Assembly (NCBI RefSeq): GCF_000519005.1
Contig: NZ_JAER01000017.1
Coordinates: 36,296-100,295 of the forward strand
Reading direction: 5' to 3'
Length of the DNA: 64,000 nt
DNA from: Nocardioides sp. J54
Lineage (GTDB): Bacteria > Actinomycetota > Actinomycetes > Propionibacteriales > Nocardioidaceae
Positions 36,400 through 46,352 of this stretch are shown here, piece after piece. How positions within the stretch are numbered: the first letter of the stretch is position 1; each line of letters begins with the position of its first letter. Under the pieces are notes generated by a model, which was not told the DNA's origin, did no database searches, and worked only from the letters and a program-made list of their open reading frames with translations. The position numbers were made by a program, and so were the translations under genes.

Positions 36400-37412
36400 G
36401 CACGCCCATCTTCATCCAGGACGTCACGCTGCGCGACGGCATGCACGCCGTACGCCACCGGATCAGCCCCGAGGACGTCAAGCGGATCGTCTCTGCCCTC
36501 GACGAGGCCGGGGTCGACGCCATCGAGGTGGCCCACGGTGACGGCCTCGCAGGTTCGTCGGTCAACTACGGTCCCGGCTCGCACACCGACTGGGAGTGGA
36601 TCGAGGCTGCCGCCTCGGTCCTGGAGCGCGCCCGGTTGACGACGCTGCTGCTCCCCGGGGTGGGCACCATCCACGAGCTCAAGCGGGCCTACGACCTCGG
36701 CGTCCGGTCGGTGCGGGTCGCGACGCACTGCACGGAGGCCGACGTCTCGGCCCAGCACATCGAGGCAGCGCGCGAGCTCGGCATGGACGTGTCGGGCTTC
36801 CTCATGCTCTCCCACATGGCCGCGCCGGAGGACCTGGCGAAGCAGGCGGGGCTGATGGAGTCCTACGGTGCGCACTGCGTCTACGTCACCGACTCCGGGG
36901 GCCGGCTCACCATGGACGACGTCGTGGCCCGGGTCCGTGCCTACCGCGACGTCCTCGACCCTGCCACCGAGATCGGCATCCACGCCCACGAGAACCTGTC
37001 GCTGTCGGTGGCCAACTCCGTGGTCGCGGTCCAGAACGGCGTGCGTCGCGTGGACGCGTCCCTTGCCGGGCACGGCGCCGGGGCGGGCAACTGCCCGCTG
37101 GAGGCGTTCGTCGCCGTGGCCGACCTGTCCGGGTTCGAGCACCGTTGCGACCTGTTCAAGCTCCAGGACGCCGCCGACGACATCGTCCGCCCGCTGCAGG
37201 ACCGGCCGGTCCGGGTCGACCGCGAGACCCTGACCCTGGGGTACGCCGGCGTCTACTCGTCCTTCCTCCGCCACGCCGAGCGTGCTGCCGAGCAGTACGG
37301 CGTCGACGTCCGCGACATCCTCATGGAGTGCGGCCGCCGCGGCCTCGTCGGGGGCCAGGAGGACATGATCGTCGACATCGCCCTGACCGCGGCCGCACGC
37401 AGGAGCGCGTGA
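36396..37412 (+). CDS. mhpE: 4-hydroxy-2-oxovalerate aldolase
   Basis: 338 residues from a GTG. A DRE-TIM metalloaldolase that splits 4-hydroxy-2-oxovalerate to pyruvate and acetaldehyde. [13 protein letters not shown] carries the Arg-Asp of the active site, and [13 protein letters not shown] supplies the metal His pair. [17 protein letters not shown] and the C-terminal [15 protein letters not shown] are typical. With mhpD and mhpF it forms the complete lower meta-cleavage segment; no ring-cleaving dioxygenase or hydrolase is in the window. Confidence 0.95.
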   Translation: MSTPIFIQDVTLRDGMHAVRHRISPEDVKRIVSALDEAGVDAIEVAHGDGLAGSSVNYGPGSHTDWEWIEAAASVLERARLTTLLLPGVGTIHELKRAYDLGVRSVRVATHCTEADVSAQHIEAARELGMDVSGFLMLSHMAAPEDLAKQAGLMESYGAHCVYVTDSGGRLTMDDVVARVRAYRDVLDPATEIGIHAHENLSLSVANSVVAVQNGVRRVDASLAGHGAGAGNCPLEAFVAVADLSGFEHRCDLFKLQDAADDIVRPLQDRPVRVDRETLTLGYAGVYSSFLRHAERAAEQYGVDVRDILMECGRRGLVGGQEDMIVDIALTAAARRSA

Positions 37413-37466
37413 CCACACACTGACGGAGCGGGTTGACCGTCCGGCGGGGCCGCGCGGTGTGAGATC

Positions 37467-38618
37467 TTGACCCGCGTGACCGGTGAGCTCGACGGCGAGG
37501 TGCTGCGGCGGCTGCGGGACCACGGGCCGCTGACGCGGACCCAGCTCGCCCAGCAGCTGGGCGTGCCGCGCACGACGCTCGCGTCACCGCTGCGTGCGCT
37601 CGCCGAGGCGGGGGACGTCCGGGACGGGCCGCTCGCGGCCAGCTCGGGCGGGCGGCGGTCGGTGACCGTGGCGATGCCGGCGCCGGCCGACCGCGTGTTC
37701 CTCGCGCTGTCGCTGGCCGAGCGGCGGGTCCGTGTGGCGGCGCTGGACGGGCACCTGACGATCGAGAGCGGCGTCAGCATCGACGTGCAGGACCTCGGTG
37801 ACGACCAGGCGTCGATGACCGCCACCGTGCTGCGGGCCGTCGACCAGGTCCTCCGCGACCGGCGGCCGGCCGCGATCGGCGTGGCAGCTGCCGGCACCGC
37901 GCCCGTCGCCTACGTCGATCTCGCCGGCCCCCTCGCCGAGCGGTACGACGCCACGCCGGCTGCCGCCGTACCCGCGGCGCGGGCGATGGCGCTCGGTGAG
38001 CGGCGCGCCGGTGCGGCCCGCGGCATCGACGACTTCGTGGCCGTCCGGCTGGGCGGCAGCGTCACGCTCGCCACCATGTCCGGCGGGCGGTTGAGCACCG
38101 GTGGGTCCGGGCACGCCGGCGAGGTCGGGCACCTGCGGGTCGAGGAGTTCGGGCCGGCGTGCGTGTGCGGCCTGACCGGGTGCCTCGACGCGTTCGTCAG
38201 CGCGTCCGCGCTGGTCGCCCAGGCGACCGAGCAGGCCCACCGCGGCCGGTCGCAGGTGCTCGCCGACGCGCTCTCCCGCAACGGCGCCCTCGACCTCGCC
38301 GACCTCGTCGCGGCCGGCCGGACCGGCGACCCGGTCGTCGTCCAGCTCGCCCGGGACCTGGGCCAGCGGCTGGGCAAGGTGCTCGCAGGGGTCGTCGCGC
38401 ACGCCGACCCGCTCCGGGTGGTGCTGGGCGGACCGGTGGCCGCGCTGGGGGCGCAGCTGCTGGGCGACCTGCGCACCACGGTCTACCGGCTCGCGCCCGC
38501 CCGGCTGGCCGAGGACCTCGACATCGTGCTGAGCGAGGTGGGCGACCACGCCGTCCTGGTCGGCGCCGGCTCCGAGGCCGTGGAGGCCTGGATTGCCGGC
38601 GGACGCAGCGCCCGATGA
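37467..38618 (+). CDS. ROK-family regulator 1
   Basis: 383 residues from a TTG at 37467; an in-frame GTG at 37476 is equally possible. The N-terminal winged helix reads LRDHGPLTRTQLAQQLGVPRTTLASPLRAL. The ROK fold follows, with HAGEVGHLRVEEFGPACVCGLTGCLDAF containing the zinc-site His/Cys set. The usual DxGGT phosphate motif is absent (FLALSLAERRVRVAALD instead), so sugar kinase activity is unlikely and a repressor role is favoured. It precedes an AT-richer region with clustered TGACGAA half-sites and the sugar operon. Confidence 0.82.
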   Translation: MTRVTGELDGEVLRRLRDHGPLTRTQLAQQLGVPRTTLASPLRALAEAGDVRDGPLAASSGGRRSVTVAMPAPADRVFLALSLAERRVRVAALDGHLTIESGVSIDVQDLGDDQASMTATVLRAVDQVLRDRRPAAIGVAAAGTAPVAYVDLAGPLAERYDATPAAAVPAARAMALGERRAGAARGIDDFVAVRLGGSVTLATMSGGRLSTGGSGHAGEVGHLRVEEFGPACVCGLTGCLDAFVSASALVAQATEQAHRGRSQVLADALSRNGALDLADLVAAGRTGDPVVVQLARDLGQRLGKVLAGVVAHADPLRVVLGGPVAALGAQLLGDLRTTVYRLAPARLAEDLDIVLSEVGDHAVLVGAGSEAVEAWIAGGRSAR

Positions 38619-38690
38619 CGAACTTGTGACGAATATCGTCAGATTTGATTCTCGATTCGTCATAACTCGGGAAATCGTCCCGGTTCGTCA
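38616..38690. promoter_or_regulatory. Cluster of TGACGAA/TTCGTCA half-sites
   Basis: TGACGAA at 38616-38622 and 38627-38633; inverted ATCGTCA at 38635-38641 and TTCGTCA at 38656-38662 and 38684-38690. The second and third form TGACGA-ATA-TCGTCA. The region is notably richer in A/T than its surroundings. Probably an operator array for one of the two ROK regulators. Confidence 0.5.
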
Positions 38691-38701
38691 GCGCCAGGCT
38701 C

Positions 38702-38748
38702 TTGCTAGGCCTTGTTGAACCGGCTTAGTTTGGGCGGCGCCCCAACAA
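38702..38748 (+). promoter_or_regulatory. Candidate promoter of the sugar operon with inverted repeat
   Basis: TTGCTA (38702-38707) and TAGTTT (38726-38731) are 18 bases apart. TTGTTG (38712-38717) and CAACAA (38743-38748) flank the -10 as an inverted repeat. Start of transcription would lie near 38737, giving a leader of about 170 bases. Confidence 0.35.
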
Positions 38749-38905
38749 ACCAGTGACGGTCGTCACACCGGGGCACCTGTAGCGACGTGCGGGTCCTCTC
38801 GGGCGCACGTGCCCCTGGCCACCCCCATTTCTGACGTCGGCGCAGCCCTGCCGACGCGCCGATCGAGCGCGCCCTCGGCGCGAGCCTGTCCGGAGAGGAG
38901 ACGTG

Positions 38906-40156
38906 GTGTCGACCTTGAGCCACACCGCGGGCCACAGCCTGGGGAACCCCGACGTGCGTCGGTCCAACCTCGGGCTCGTCCTCCGGCACCTCCGCGACCA
39001 CGGCGCCCGCTCCCGCGCGGCCCTCGCCGTCGAGCTGGGCATGACCCGCTCCACCGTCTCCACCCTGATCACCGAGCTGATCGAGCGCGGCCTGGCCAGC
39101 GACGGCCCGCTCGTGCAGAACGCGGTCGGCCGGCCCAGCACCGCCGTCGAGCTCGACGGCCGCGCCGTGTGCGGCATCGGCGCAGAGATCAACGTCAACC
39201 ACGTCTCGACGATGGCGCTCGACCTGCGCGGCCAGATCGTGGAGGAGCGCAAGATCGGCCTGGACGCCCGCTCGCTGGGCGCCGGCCGGGTGATCGAGCG
39301 CCTCGTCGACCTCGTGCAGGAGACGGTCGGCGGCCTCGAGTCGCGCGGCGCGGCGCCGGTCGGGCTCACCGTCGGGGTCGCCGGCCTCTACGACCAGACC
39401 CGCGACGTGCTCACCCACGGCCCCAACCTCGGCTGGTACGACGTGCCGGTCGGGACGATCCTGCGCGACGAGCTCGACGGCTCGTACCCGGTCGTCGTCG
39501 ACAACGAGGGCAACCTGGCCGCCGCCGCCGAGGTCACCCCGGGCGACCCGTCCCGGCAGGACATCCTCGTCCTGCACGGCGAGATCGGTGTCGGTGGCGG
39601 CATCGTGACCGGCGGCCGGCTGCTCCGCGGCAGCCACGGGTACGCCGGCGAGTTCGGCCACATGATCGTCGACCCCCGCGGTCGCCAGTGCGGGTGCGGG
39701 CGCCAGGGCTGCTGGGAGACCGTCAGTGGCCTGCGCGCCCTCATCGAGCTCGCCGCAGACCCGGACGACCCGATCCGCAACCCGGGGATGGACATCGACG
39801 CCCGGCTCGCCGAGATCAACCGCCGCGCCGACCTGGCCGACACCCGCACCCTCGACGCGCTCGACGAGGTCGGCTCCTGGGTCGGCGTCGGGGCCTCGAT
39901 CCTCGCCAACGCCCTCAACCCGACCACGATCGTGCTGACCGGCTACTACGCCGCGGTCGGCCACCACATGCGGCCCGCGATCGAGCGCGAGCTCCGCGAC
40001 CGCGTCGTCGCCCCCGGTGCCGGTGGCACCCGCGTCGAGCTGTCGACGCTCGGCTTCGGGGCCGCGGTGCGCGGCGGCGCCACCGCCTCCCTCGAGTCGG
40101 TCTTCGCCGACCCGACCCGAGTGCCCCGCCGACCGGCGACAGGAGAAGCACAGTGA
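38906..40156 (+). CDS. ROK-family regulator 2
   Basis: 416 residues from the GTG at 38906, which is 5 bases after AGGAG; the adjacent GTG at 38903 is too close. A winged helix (RSRAALAVELGMTRSTVSTLITELIERGL) precedes a ROK domain. GEIGVGGGIVTGGRLLRG and HMIVDPRGRQCGCGRQGCWETV contain the phosphate-loop-like Gly cluster and the zinc Cys triplet. It is the first gene of an operon with the ABC transporter (GTGA overlap), so it very likely represses it until a sugar binds. Confidence 0.9.
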   Translation: MSTLSHTAGHSLGNPDVRRSNLGLVLRHLRDHGARSRAALAVELGMTRSTVSTLITELIERGLASDGPLVQNAVGRPSTAVELDGRAVCGIGAEINVNHVSTMALDLRGQIVEERKIGLDARSLGAGRVIERLVDLVQETVGGLESRGAAPVGLTVGVAGLYDQTRDVLTHGPNLGWYDVPVGTILRDELDGSYPVVVDNEGNLAAAAEVTPGDPSRQDILVLHGEIGVGGGIVTGGRLLRGSHGYAGEFGHMIVDPRGRQCGCGRQGCWETVSGLRALIELAADPDDPIRNPGMDIDARLAEINRRADLADTRTLDALDEVGSWVGVGASILANALNPTTIVLTGYYAAVGHHMRPAIERELRDRVVAPGAGGTRVELSTLGFGAAVRGGATASLESVFADPTRVPRRPATGEAQ

Positions 40157-41679
40157 GCACCACCCAGGACGCAGGCACGCCCCTGCTGCGGATGACGGGC
40201 ATCGTGAAGCAGTTCTCGTCGGTCCGCGCCCTCGACGGCATCGACCTCGAGGTCGCCGCGGGCGAGGTGCACTGCCTGCTCGGGCAGAACGGTGCGGGCA
40301 AGTCGACGCTGATCAAGATCCTCTCGGCGTCGTACCAGCCCGACGAGGGGACGATCTGGTGGAAGGGCCGCGAGGTGCACTTCGGCCACCCGCAGGCCGC
40401 GATCGACGCCGGCGTCGCGACGATCTACCAGGAGCTCGACCTCGTGCCCGGCCTCACCGTCGCGGAGAACATCTTCCTCGGCCACGAGATCTCGACCGTC
40501 GGGTTCTCCCGCCGGTCCGCGACCAACGAGCGGGCGCAGGGCATCCTCGCCCGGCTCGGCCACGGCGAGCTGAGCCCGACCCAGCTGGTCGGCGACCTCT
40601 CACCGGCGGGGCAGCAGGTGGTCAGCATGGCCCGCGCGCTCTCGCACGACGTCGACCTGCTCATCCTCGACGAGCCGTCCGCGGTGCTCGACGCCGGCGA
40701 GGTCGAGAACCTCTTCCGGGTCATCCGCGCGCTGACCGAGCAGGGCGTCGCGATCGTCTACATCTCCCACCGACTCGAGGAGATCCGCGAGATCGGCGAC
40801 CGGATCACCGTCCTCAAGGACGGCTCCACCGTCGCGACCGGCCTGCCCGCCGCCACCACCCCGACCGCGGACCTGATCCGGCTGATGACCGGCCGCTCGA
40901 TCGAGTACGTCTTCCCGCCGCGCGGGGACGGCCCCGACGCCGAGGCCCCCGCCGTGCTCGAGGTGCGGGACCTGTCCCTGGCCGGTGTGTTCCACGACGT
41001 CAGCTTCGACGTGCGGGCCGGCGAGATCGTCGGGCTGGCCGGGCTGGTCGGCTCCGGGCGCACCGAGATCCTCGAGACCGTCTACGGCGCCCGCAGGGCC
41101 AGCACCGGCACGGTCACCGTCGACGGCAAGCGCCTGCGCCGCGGTGCCGTCCACGCCGCCGTCCAGGCCGGCCTGGGCCTCGCCCCCGAGGAGCGCAAGA
41201 GCCAGGGCCTGCTGCTCGACCAGCCGGTCTTCGCCAACATCTCCGCCTCCTCGATGAAGCGCTTCCAGCGGGCGGGCTTCATCCAGCGGGCCCGGGAGAG
41301 GGCGAGGGCCACCGAGCTGGTCGACTCCCTCGACGTACGCCCGCGCAACATCTCGCGCCACGTGCGGACGTTGTCCGGCGGCAACCAGCAGAAGGTCGTC
41401 GTGGCCCGCTGGCTGCTGCGCGGTTGCCGGGTGCTGCTGCTCGACGAGCCGAGCCGCGGCGTCGACGTCGGTGCCCGCGCCGAGATCTACAAGCTCATCC
41501 GCTCGCTGGCCGACTCCGGGGTCGCCGTCGTGGTCGTGTCCAGCGAGGTCGAGGAGGTGCTCGGGTTGTCGGACCGGGTGCTCGTCGTCCGCGAGGGCCG
41601 GGTCGTCCACGAGAGCGCATCCCACGACATCGACGAGTCCCGGGTCCTCGACCTGGTCATGGAAGGAACCCCCGCATGA
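40153..41679 (+). CDS. Sugar ABC transporter ATPase (two ABC domains)
   Basis: 508 residues from a GTG overlapping the ROK gene, with AGGAGA upstream. Two fused nucleotide-binding domains, as in RbsA/XylG. Domain 1 has a Walker A GQNGAGKST and Walker B LLILDEPSAVLD, with signature LSPAGQQVVSMARAL. Domain 2 has the typically degenerate Walker A (GLVGSGRTE), LSGGNQQKVVVARWL and LLLDEPSRGVDVGAR. It energises uptake with the permease and binding protein that follow. The sugar cannot be told from this gene. Confidence 0.94.
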   Translation: MSTTQDAGTPLLRMTGIVKQFSSVRALDGIDLEVAAGEVHCLLGQNGAGKSTLIKILSASYQPDEGTIWWKGREVHFGHPQAAIDAGVATIYQELDLVPGLTVAENIFLGHEISTVGFSRRSATNERAQGILARLGHGELSPTQLVGDLSPAGQQVVSMARALSHDVDLLILDEPSAVLDAGEVENLFRVIRALTEQGVAIVYISHRLEEIREIGDRITVLKDGSTVATGLPAATTPTADLIRLMTGRSIEYVFPPRGDGPDAEAPAVLEVRDLSLAGVFHDVSFDVRAGEIVGLAGLVGSGRTEILETVYGARRASTGTVTVDGKRLRRGAVHAAVQAGLGLAPEERKSQGLLLDQPVFANISASSMKRFQRAGFIQRARERARATELVDSLDVRPRNISRHVRTLSGGNQQKVVVARWLLRGCRVLLLDEPSRGVDVGARAEIYKLIRSLADSGVAVVVVSSEVEEVLGLSDRVLVVREGRVVHESASHDIDESRVLDLVMEGTPA

Positions 41680-42815
41680 GCGACCAGAGCACGAGCCCCG
41701 TCACGGGGCCGACCGACACCTCGCCCGTCGATCTCGGGAAGTCGGCCGAGGCCGAGGGGACCAGCCGCGCGTTGCCGGTCGTCCCCACCACCGACTCCAC
41801 CCAGGGGATGGAGGCCGAGGGCGCCCACAAGGGCTCCGCCGGCGGCACCGCCTGGCTGGCGGAGGTCGGCTTCTTCCGCATGCTCGGCCTGCTGATCGCG
41901 CTGGCACTGCTGTGCGTCGTCGGCATGGTCACGGCCGGCGAGCGCTTCGCCAGCAGCGACAACCTGTTGACGATCCTGCGCCTGTCCACCGTCATCGGCG
42001 TCGTCGCGATCGGGATGACCTTCGTCATCACCGGCGGCGGCATCGACCTGTCCGTCGGCGCGATCCTCGCCCTGTCGTCAGTCTGGGCGACCACGCTCGC
42101 GACGCGGGAGATGGCCGTCGACGTGCACTGGAGCCTGATGGTCTTCACCGCGATCGCCGTCGGCGCCGGGTGCGGGCTGGTCAACGGGATACTCATCGCC
42201 TACGGCAAGGTCGTGGCCTTCATCGCCACCCTGGCGATGCTGGTCTCCGCCCGCGGACTGGCGGAGATCATCTCCCAGAAGAAGACGCAGATCGCGACCG
42301 ACGTCCCTGGCTTCTTCGACTTCTTCACCGCCAAGCCGCTGGGCATCGACATGTCCATCTGGGTGTTCGCCGCCGTCGCCGTCGTCGGCTGGGTGCTGCT
42401 CAACCGCACCACCTTCGGCCGGCGCACCTTCGCCGTCGGCGGCAACCCCGAGGCCGCGCGGCTCGCCGGCATCAACGTCCGGCGCCACACCGTGCTGCTG
42501 TACGTCCTGGTCGGGGTCTGCTCGGCCATCGGCGCGCTGCTGATCATCGCCCGTACGACGACCGGCTCGTCGACGCACGGCATGTTGCTCGAGCTCGACG
42601 CCATCGCCGCGGTCGTGATCGGCGGCACCCTCCTGGCCGGGGGACGGGGCACCATCACCGGCACCGTCCTCGGGGTCCTCATCTTCACGACCCTGACCAA
42701 TGTCTTCACGCTCAACAACAGGGACAACTCCGAGCAGTCCCTGCTCAAGGGCGTGATCATCGTCGCCGCCGTCCTGCTCCAGCAGTGGTTGGCGTCTCGG
42801 AAGAGCAGCAGCTGA
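41676..42815 (+). CDS. Sugar ABC transporter permease (RbsC/XylH type)
   Basis: 379 residues, ATG overlapping the ATPase stop. An unusually long hydrophilic N-terminal extension of about 60 residues precedes eight to ten helices. Family blocks are ITGGGIDLSVGAILALSS, NPEAARLAGINVRRHT and LDAIAAVVIGGTLLAGGRGTITG. Carries sugar across the membrane with the two-domain ATPase. The short gap to the binding-protein gene keeps one operon. Confidence 0.94.
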   Translation: MSDQSTSPVTGPTDTSPVDLGKSAEAEGTSRALPVVPTTDSTQGMEAEGAHKGSAGGTAWLAEVGFFRMLGLLIALALLCVVGMVTAGERFASSDNLLTILRLSTVIGVVAIGMTFVITGGGIDLSVGAILALSSVWATTLATREMAVDVHWSLMVFTAIAVGAGCGLVNGILIAYGKVVAFIATLAMLVSARGLAEIISQKKTQIATDVPGFFDFFTAKPLGIDMSIWVFAAVAVVGWVLLNRTTFGRRTFAVGGNPEAARLAGINVRRHTVLLYVLVGVCSAIGALLIIARTTTGSSTHGMLLELDAIAAVVIGGTLLAGGRGTITGTVLGVLIFTTLTNVFTLNNRDNSEQSLLKGVIIVAAVLLQQWLASRKSSS

Positions 42816-42860
42816 ACCATCCGTCCGAACCGTCATGCACCACCACCCGAGGAGCACCGC

Positions 42861-43919
42861 ATGTCCCTGAAGATGTCCACCGCACGCAAGAAGCTCATGG
42901 CAGCACTCGCCGTGGTCGCCGTCGTCGGCCTCAGCGCCTGCACCAGCAACGAGCCCGACGACGCGAACGAGAACCTCGGGGGCGGCACGTCCCAGGCCGA
43001 GGAGGGCTCGAACGACGAGGCCGGCGACACCGTCCGCATCGGCTTCTCCGCCCCGGCCGCCGACCACGGCTGGATGGCGTCGATCACCGAGTCGACCCGG
43101 ACGGTCGCCGACAACTACGAGGACGTCGAGCTGATCGTCGCCGAGGGCACCAACGACCCGCAGGTGCAGATCCAGCAGATCGAGACCTTCATCAACGACA
43201 AGGTCGACGCGATCGTGCTGCTGCCCTTCGACGGTGCCGCGCTCACCCCGATCGCGCTCGAGGCGATGGAGGCCGGCATCCCGGTCATCAACGTCGACCG
43301 CGAGTTCAACGACCCCAACGCCGCGCGCGTCACCGTGCTCGGTGACAACTACGGCATGGGCGTCTCCGCCGGCGAGTACATCTGCGAGCAGGCCGGCGGC
43401 AACAAGGACGCGATCGTCGCCGAGATCGCCGGCATCGACTCGCTGCCGCTCACCCAGGACCGCAGCCGCGGGTTCAAGGACGCGCTCAAGGAGTGCGGCC
43501 TCGACGTCGACAACCGCGTCGCCGCGGACTTCACCGTCCAGGGTGGCGAGGAGGCGGCCACCAACCTGCTCCAGGCCGCTCCGAAGATCGACTACCTCTG
43601 GAACCACGACGACGACCAGGGTGTCGGCGTCCTCGCGGCCATCGACAACGCCGGCCGCGACGAGTTCGTGATGATCGGCGGTGCCGGGTCGAAGAACGCC
43701 ATGGAGGCGATCAAGTCCGGTGAGGGCGTCCTCAAGGCGACCGTCATCTACCCGTCGACCCAGGGCGCGGACGGCCTCAAGCTGGCCCGCCTGCTCGCCC
43801 AGGACCGGTCGGTCGACGACCTCGTCGAGGTCGAGGTCCCGCGCCTGGTCCAGCTCTACGCCCCGGTCGTCACGGCCGAGAACGTCGACAAGTACCTGCC
43901 GACCGCCTTCGAGTCCTGA
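42861..43919 (+). CDS. Sugar-binding lipoprotein of the ABC transporter
   Basis: 352 residues, ATG with GGAG upstream. A lipoprotein signal with lipobox LSAC (Cys near 31) anchors it outside the membrane. The type I periplasmic-binding fold follows: VRIGFSAPAADHGWMASITE, DAIVLLPFDGAALTPIALEA and GIPVINVDREF. These resemble ribose/xylose binding proteins. It delivers sugar to the permease. A strong hairpin directly downstream likely lets this gene be expressed above the next ones. Confidence 0.92.
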   Translation: MSLKMSTARKKLMAALAVVAVVGLSACTSNEPDDANENLGGGTSQAEEGSNDEAGDTVRIGFSAPAADHGWMASITESTRTVADNYEDVELIVAEGTNDPQVQIQQIETFINDKVDAIVLLPFDGAALTPIALEAMEAGIPVINVDREFNDPNAARVTVLGDNYGMGVSAGEYICEQAGGNKDAIVAEIAGIDSLPLTQDRSRGFKDALKECGLDVDNRVAADFTVQGGEEAATNLLQAAPKIDYLWNHDDDQGVGVLAAIDNAGRDEFVMIGGAGSKNAMEAIKSGEGVLKATVIYPSTQGADGLKLARLLAQDRSVDDLVEVEVPRLVQLYAPVVTAENVDKYLPTAFES

Positions 43920-43932
43920 TCCGACGAGCTCT

Positions 43933-43961
43933 CCCCGGGTCGCGCGGCGCGCGACCCGGGG
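43933..43961 (+). terminator. Strong hairpin after the binding-protein gene
   Basis: CCCCGGGTCGCGC, loop GGC, GCGCGACCCGGGG: a perfect 13-bp stem with no T run, 13 bases after the stop. Probably stabilises the upstream mRNA or attenuates readthrough. Confidence 0.6.
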
Positions 43962-43989
43962 CGGGCACCTCCAGAAAGTCAGGTGAACC

Positions 43990-45189
43990 ATGGCCAACGC
44001 CACCCCCAGCCCCAGCGACCAGGCCGTCGCCCGCATCAACGTCGGCATGGTCGGTCACTCCTTCATGGGTGCCGCCCACTCCCAGGCGTGGCGGTCCGCA
44101 CCCCGGTTCTTCGACCTCCCCCTGGTCCCCGTGATGCGGGTCCTCGGCGGGCGCGACGCCGCCCGCACCGCTGCCGCGGCCGAGCGGCTCGGCTGGGAGG
44201 ACCACGTCACCGACTGGCGTGAGCTCGTACGACGCGAGGACGTCGACCTCGTCGACATCTGCACGCCGGGCGACTCCCACGCCGAGATCGCGATCGCGGC
44301 GCTGGAGGCCGGCAAGCACGTCCTGTGCGAGAAGCCGCTGGCGAACTCGGTCGCGGAGGCGGAGGAGATGGCGAAGGCCGCCGCGGCCGCCGCGGAGCGC
44401 GGCGTGCGCGCCATGGTCGGGTTCACCTACCGCCGGGTCCCGGCGATCGCGCTCGCCCGCCAGCTCGTGGCCGACGGCCGCCTCGGCACCATCCGCCACG
44501 TCCGCGCCCAGTACCTCCAGGACTGGATCGCCGACCCCGAGGCGCCGCTGTCCTGGCGGCTGCAGCGCGAGCGCGCCGGGTCCGGGTCGCTCGGCGACAT
44601 CGGCGCCCACATCATCGACCTCACCCAGCACATCACCGGCGACACCATCGCCGAGGTCTCCGGCCACCTCGAGACCTTCGTCAAGGAGCGTCCGCTGGCC
44701 ACCGAGCACGCCGGCCTGTCGGGCACGGCCTCGACGGAGCGCGGCGAGGTCACCGTCGACGACGCAGCCCTGTTCCTGGCCCGCTTCAGCAGCGGGGCGG
44801 CCGGCGTGTTCGAGGCCACCCGATTTGCGACCGGACGCAAGAACGCGATCCGGATCGAGGTGAACGGCTCGCTCGGCAGCCTCGCGTTCGACTTCGAGGA
44901 CATGAACGTCCTGCACTTCTTCGACGCGACGCTGCCCGACGAGGAGGCCGGCTTCCGCCGGATCCTCGTCACCGAGGCGACCCATCCGTGGGTCGCGGCG
45001 TGGTGGCCCCCCGGCCACGGCCTCGGCTACGAGCACGGCTTCACCCACCAGGCCGTCGACCTGGTGACCGCCATCGCGAACGGCGTCGAGCCGACGCCCA
45101 CCTTCGCCGACGGCCTGCAGATCCAGCGCGTCCTCGACGCCGTCGAGACCAGCGCGACGAACCGAACCTGGCAGGAGATCCCCGCATGA
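43990..45189 (+). CDS. Gfo/Idh/MocA-family oxidoreductase
   Basis: 399 residues. NAD(P)-dependent sugar or cyclitol dehydrogenase. The N-terminal Rossmann fold has [17 protein letters not shown], and the family CEKPLANS motif is near residue 115 with its Lys in the active site. [17 protein letters not shown] supplies the second conserved His. The C-terminal beta sheet forms the substrate pocket. It lies between the transporter and xylose isomerase and overlaps the latter by four bases. The substrate is unknown; many such operons process rare sugars or inositol. Confidence 0.9.
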   Translation: MANATPSPSDQAVARINVGMVGHSFMGAAHSQAWRSAPRFFDLPLVPVMRVLGGRDAARTAAAAERLGWEDHVTDWRELVRREDVDLVDICTPGDSHAEIAIAALEAGKHVLCEKPLANSVAEAEEMAKAAAAAAERGVRAMVGFTYRRVPAIALARQLVADGRLGTIRHVRAQYLQDWIADPEAPLSWRLQRERAGSGSLGDIGAHIIDLTQHITGDTIAEVSGHLETFVKERPLATEHAGLSGTASTERGEVTVDDAALFLARFSSGAAGVFEATRFATGRKNAIRIEVNGSLGSLAFDFEDMNVLHFFDATLPDEEAGFRRILVTEATHPWVAAWWPPGHGLGYEHGFTHQAVDLVTAIANGVEPTPTFADGLQIQRVLDAVETSATNRTWQEIPA

Positions 45190-46352
45190 CCAACGACCCG
45201 TACCAGCCCGTCCCCGAGGACAAGTTCTCCTTCGGTCTGTGGACCGTGGGGTGGGAAGGGGTCGACGTCTTCGGGCCGGCCAGCCGCCCGCCCCTCGACC
45301 CGATCGAGAGCACCTACAAGCTCGCCGAGCTCGGCGCGGCCGCGGTCACCTTCCACGACGACGACCTGCTGCCCGACGACGCGTCGCGCGACGTGACGCT
45401 GAAGAAGTTCGAGCAGGCGCTGAGCGACACCGGCCTGCGCTGCGAGATGGTGACCACCAACCTGTTCGGCCACCCGGTCTTCAAGGAGGGCGGGCTCACC
45501 GCCAACGACCGCACCGTGCGGCGCTACGCGACCGCGAAGGTGCTGCGCAACATCGACCTGGCCGCGTCGCTGGGCGCCGAGACCTTCGTGATGTGGGGCG
45601 GTCGCGAGGGCGCCGAGCACGGCGCGAGCAAGAGCATCCCGGCCGCGCTCGACCGGATGGCCGAGTCGCTCAACCTGGTCTGCGCCTACGTGAAGGAGCA
45701 GGGCTACCAGCTGCGCTTCGCGCTCGAGCCCAAGCCCAACGAGCCGCGCGGCGACATCCTGCTGCCGACCATCGGCCACGCCCTCGCGCTGATCTCCGAG
45801 CTCGAGCACCCGGAGATGGTCGGCCTCAACCCCGAGGTCGGCCACGAGGAGATGGCGGGGCTCAACTTCGCGCACGGCATCGCCCAGGCGATGTGGCACG
45901 GCAAGCTCTTCCACATCGACCTCAACGGCCAGCACGGGCCGCGCTTCGACCAGGACCTGCGCTTCGGTGCCGGCAACCTGCGCGGGGCGTTCTGGACGGT
46001 CGACACCCTCCTCGGTGGCGCCGGCACGGCGCCGTACGACGGCTTCGTGCACTTCGACTTCAAGCCGCCGCGCGCCGAGGCCGTCGACGGCGTGTGGGAG
46101 TCGGCGCGGGCGTGCATGCGCAACTACCTCATCCTCCGGGAGCGGGCGTCCGCGTTCCGTGCCGACCCCGACGTGCGGGCCGCGCTCGACGCTGCGCTCG
46201 TCGACGAGCTCAGCACCCCGACCCTCGCGCCCGGCGAGGCGCTCGCCGACCTGCGCGACGCCCATTACGACCTCGAGGCCATGAGCGCGCGCAGCGTCGC
46301 GATGGAGGCCCTCGACCAGCTGGCGATGGAGCACCTGCTCGGCGTCCGCTGA
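45186..46352 (+). CDS. xylA: Xylose isomerase
   Basis: 388 residues, ATG overlapping the oxidoreductase gene. It interconverts D-xylose and D-xylulose (and glucose with fructose). The length and [17 protein letters not shown] match actinobacterial XylA. The active-site His57 is in VTFHDDDL; metal ligands lie in [42 protein letters not shown] and HFDFKPP. All are intact. No xylulokinase is next to it, so the pathway is incomplete locally. Confidence 0.94.
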   Translation: MTNDPYQPVPEDKFSFGLWTVGWEGVDVFGPASRPPLDPIESTYKLAELGAAAVTFHDDDLLPDDASRDVTLKKFEQALSDTGLRCEMVTTNLFGHPVFKEGGLTANDRTVRRYATAKVLRNIDLAASLGAETFVMWGGREGAEHGASKSIPAALDRMAESLNLVCAYVKEQGYQLRFALEPKPNEPRGDILLPTIGHALALISELEHPEMVGLNPEVGHEEMAGLNFAHGIAQAMWHGKLFHIDLNGQHGPRFDQDLRFGAGNLRGAFWTVDTLLGGAGTAPYDGFVHFDFKPPRAEAVDGVWESARACMRNYLILRERASAFRADPDVRAALDAALVDELSTPTLAPGEALADLRDAHYDLEAMSARSVAMEALDQLAMEHLLGVR

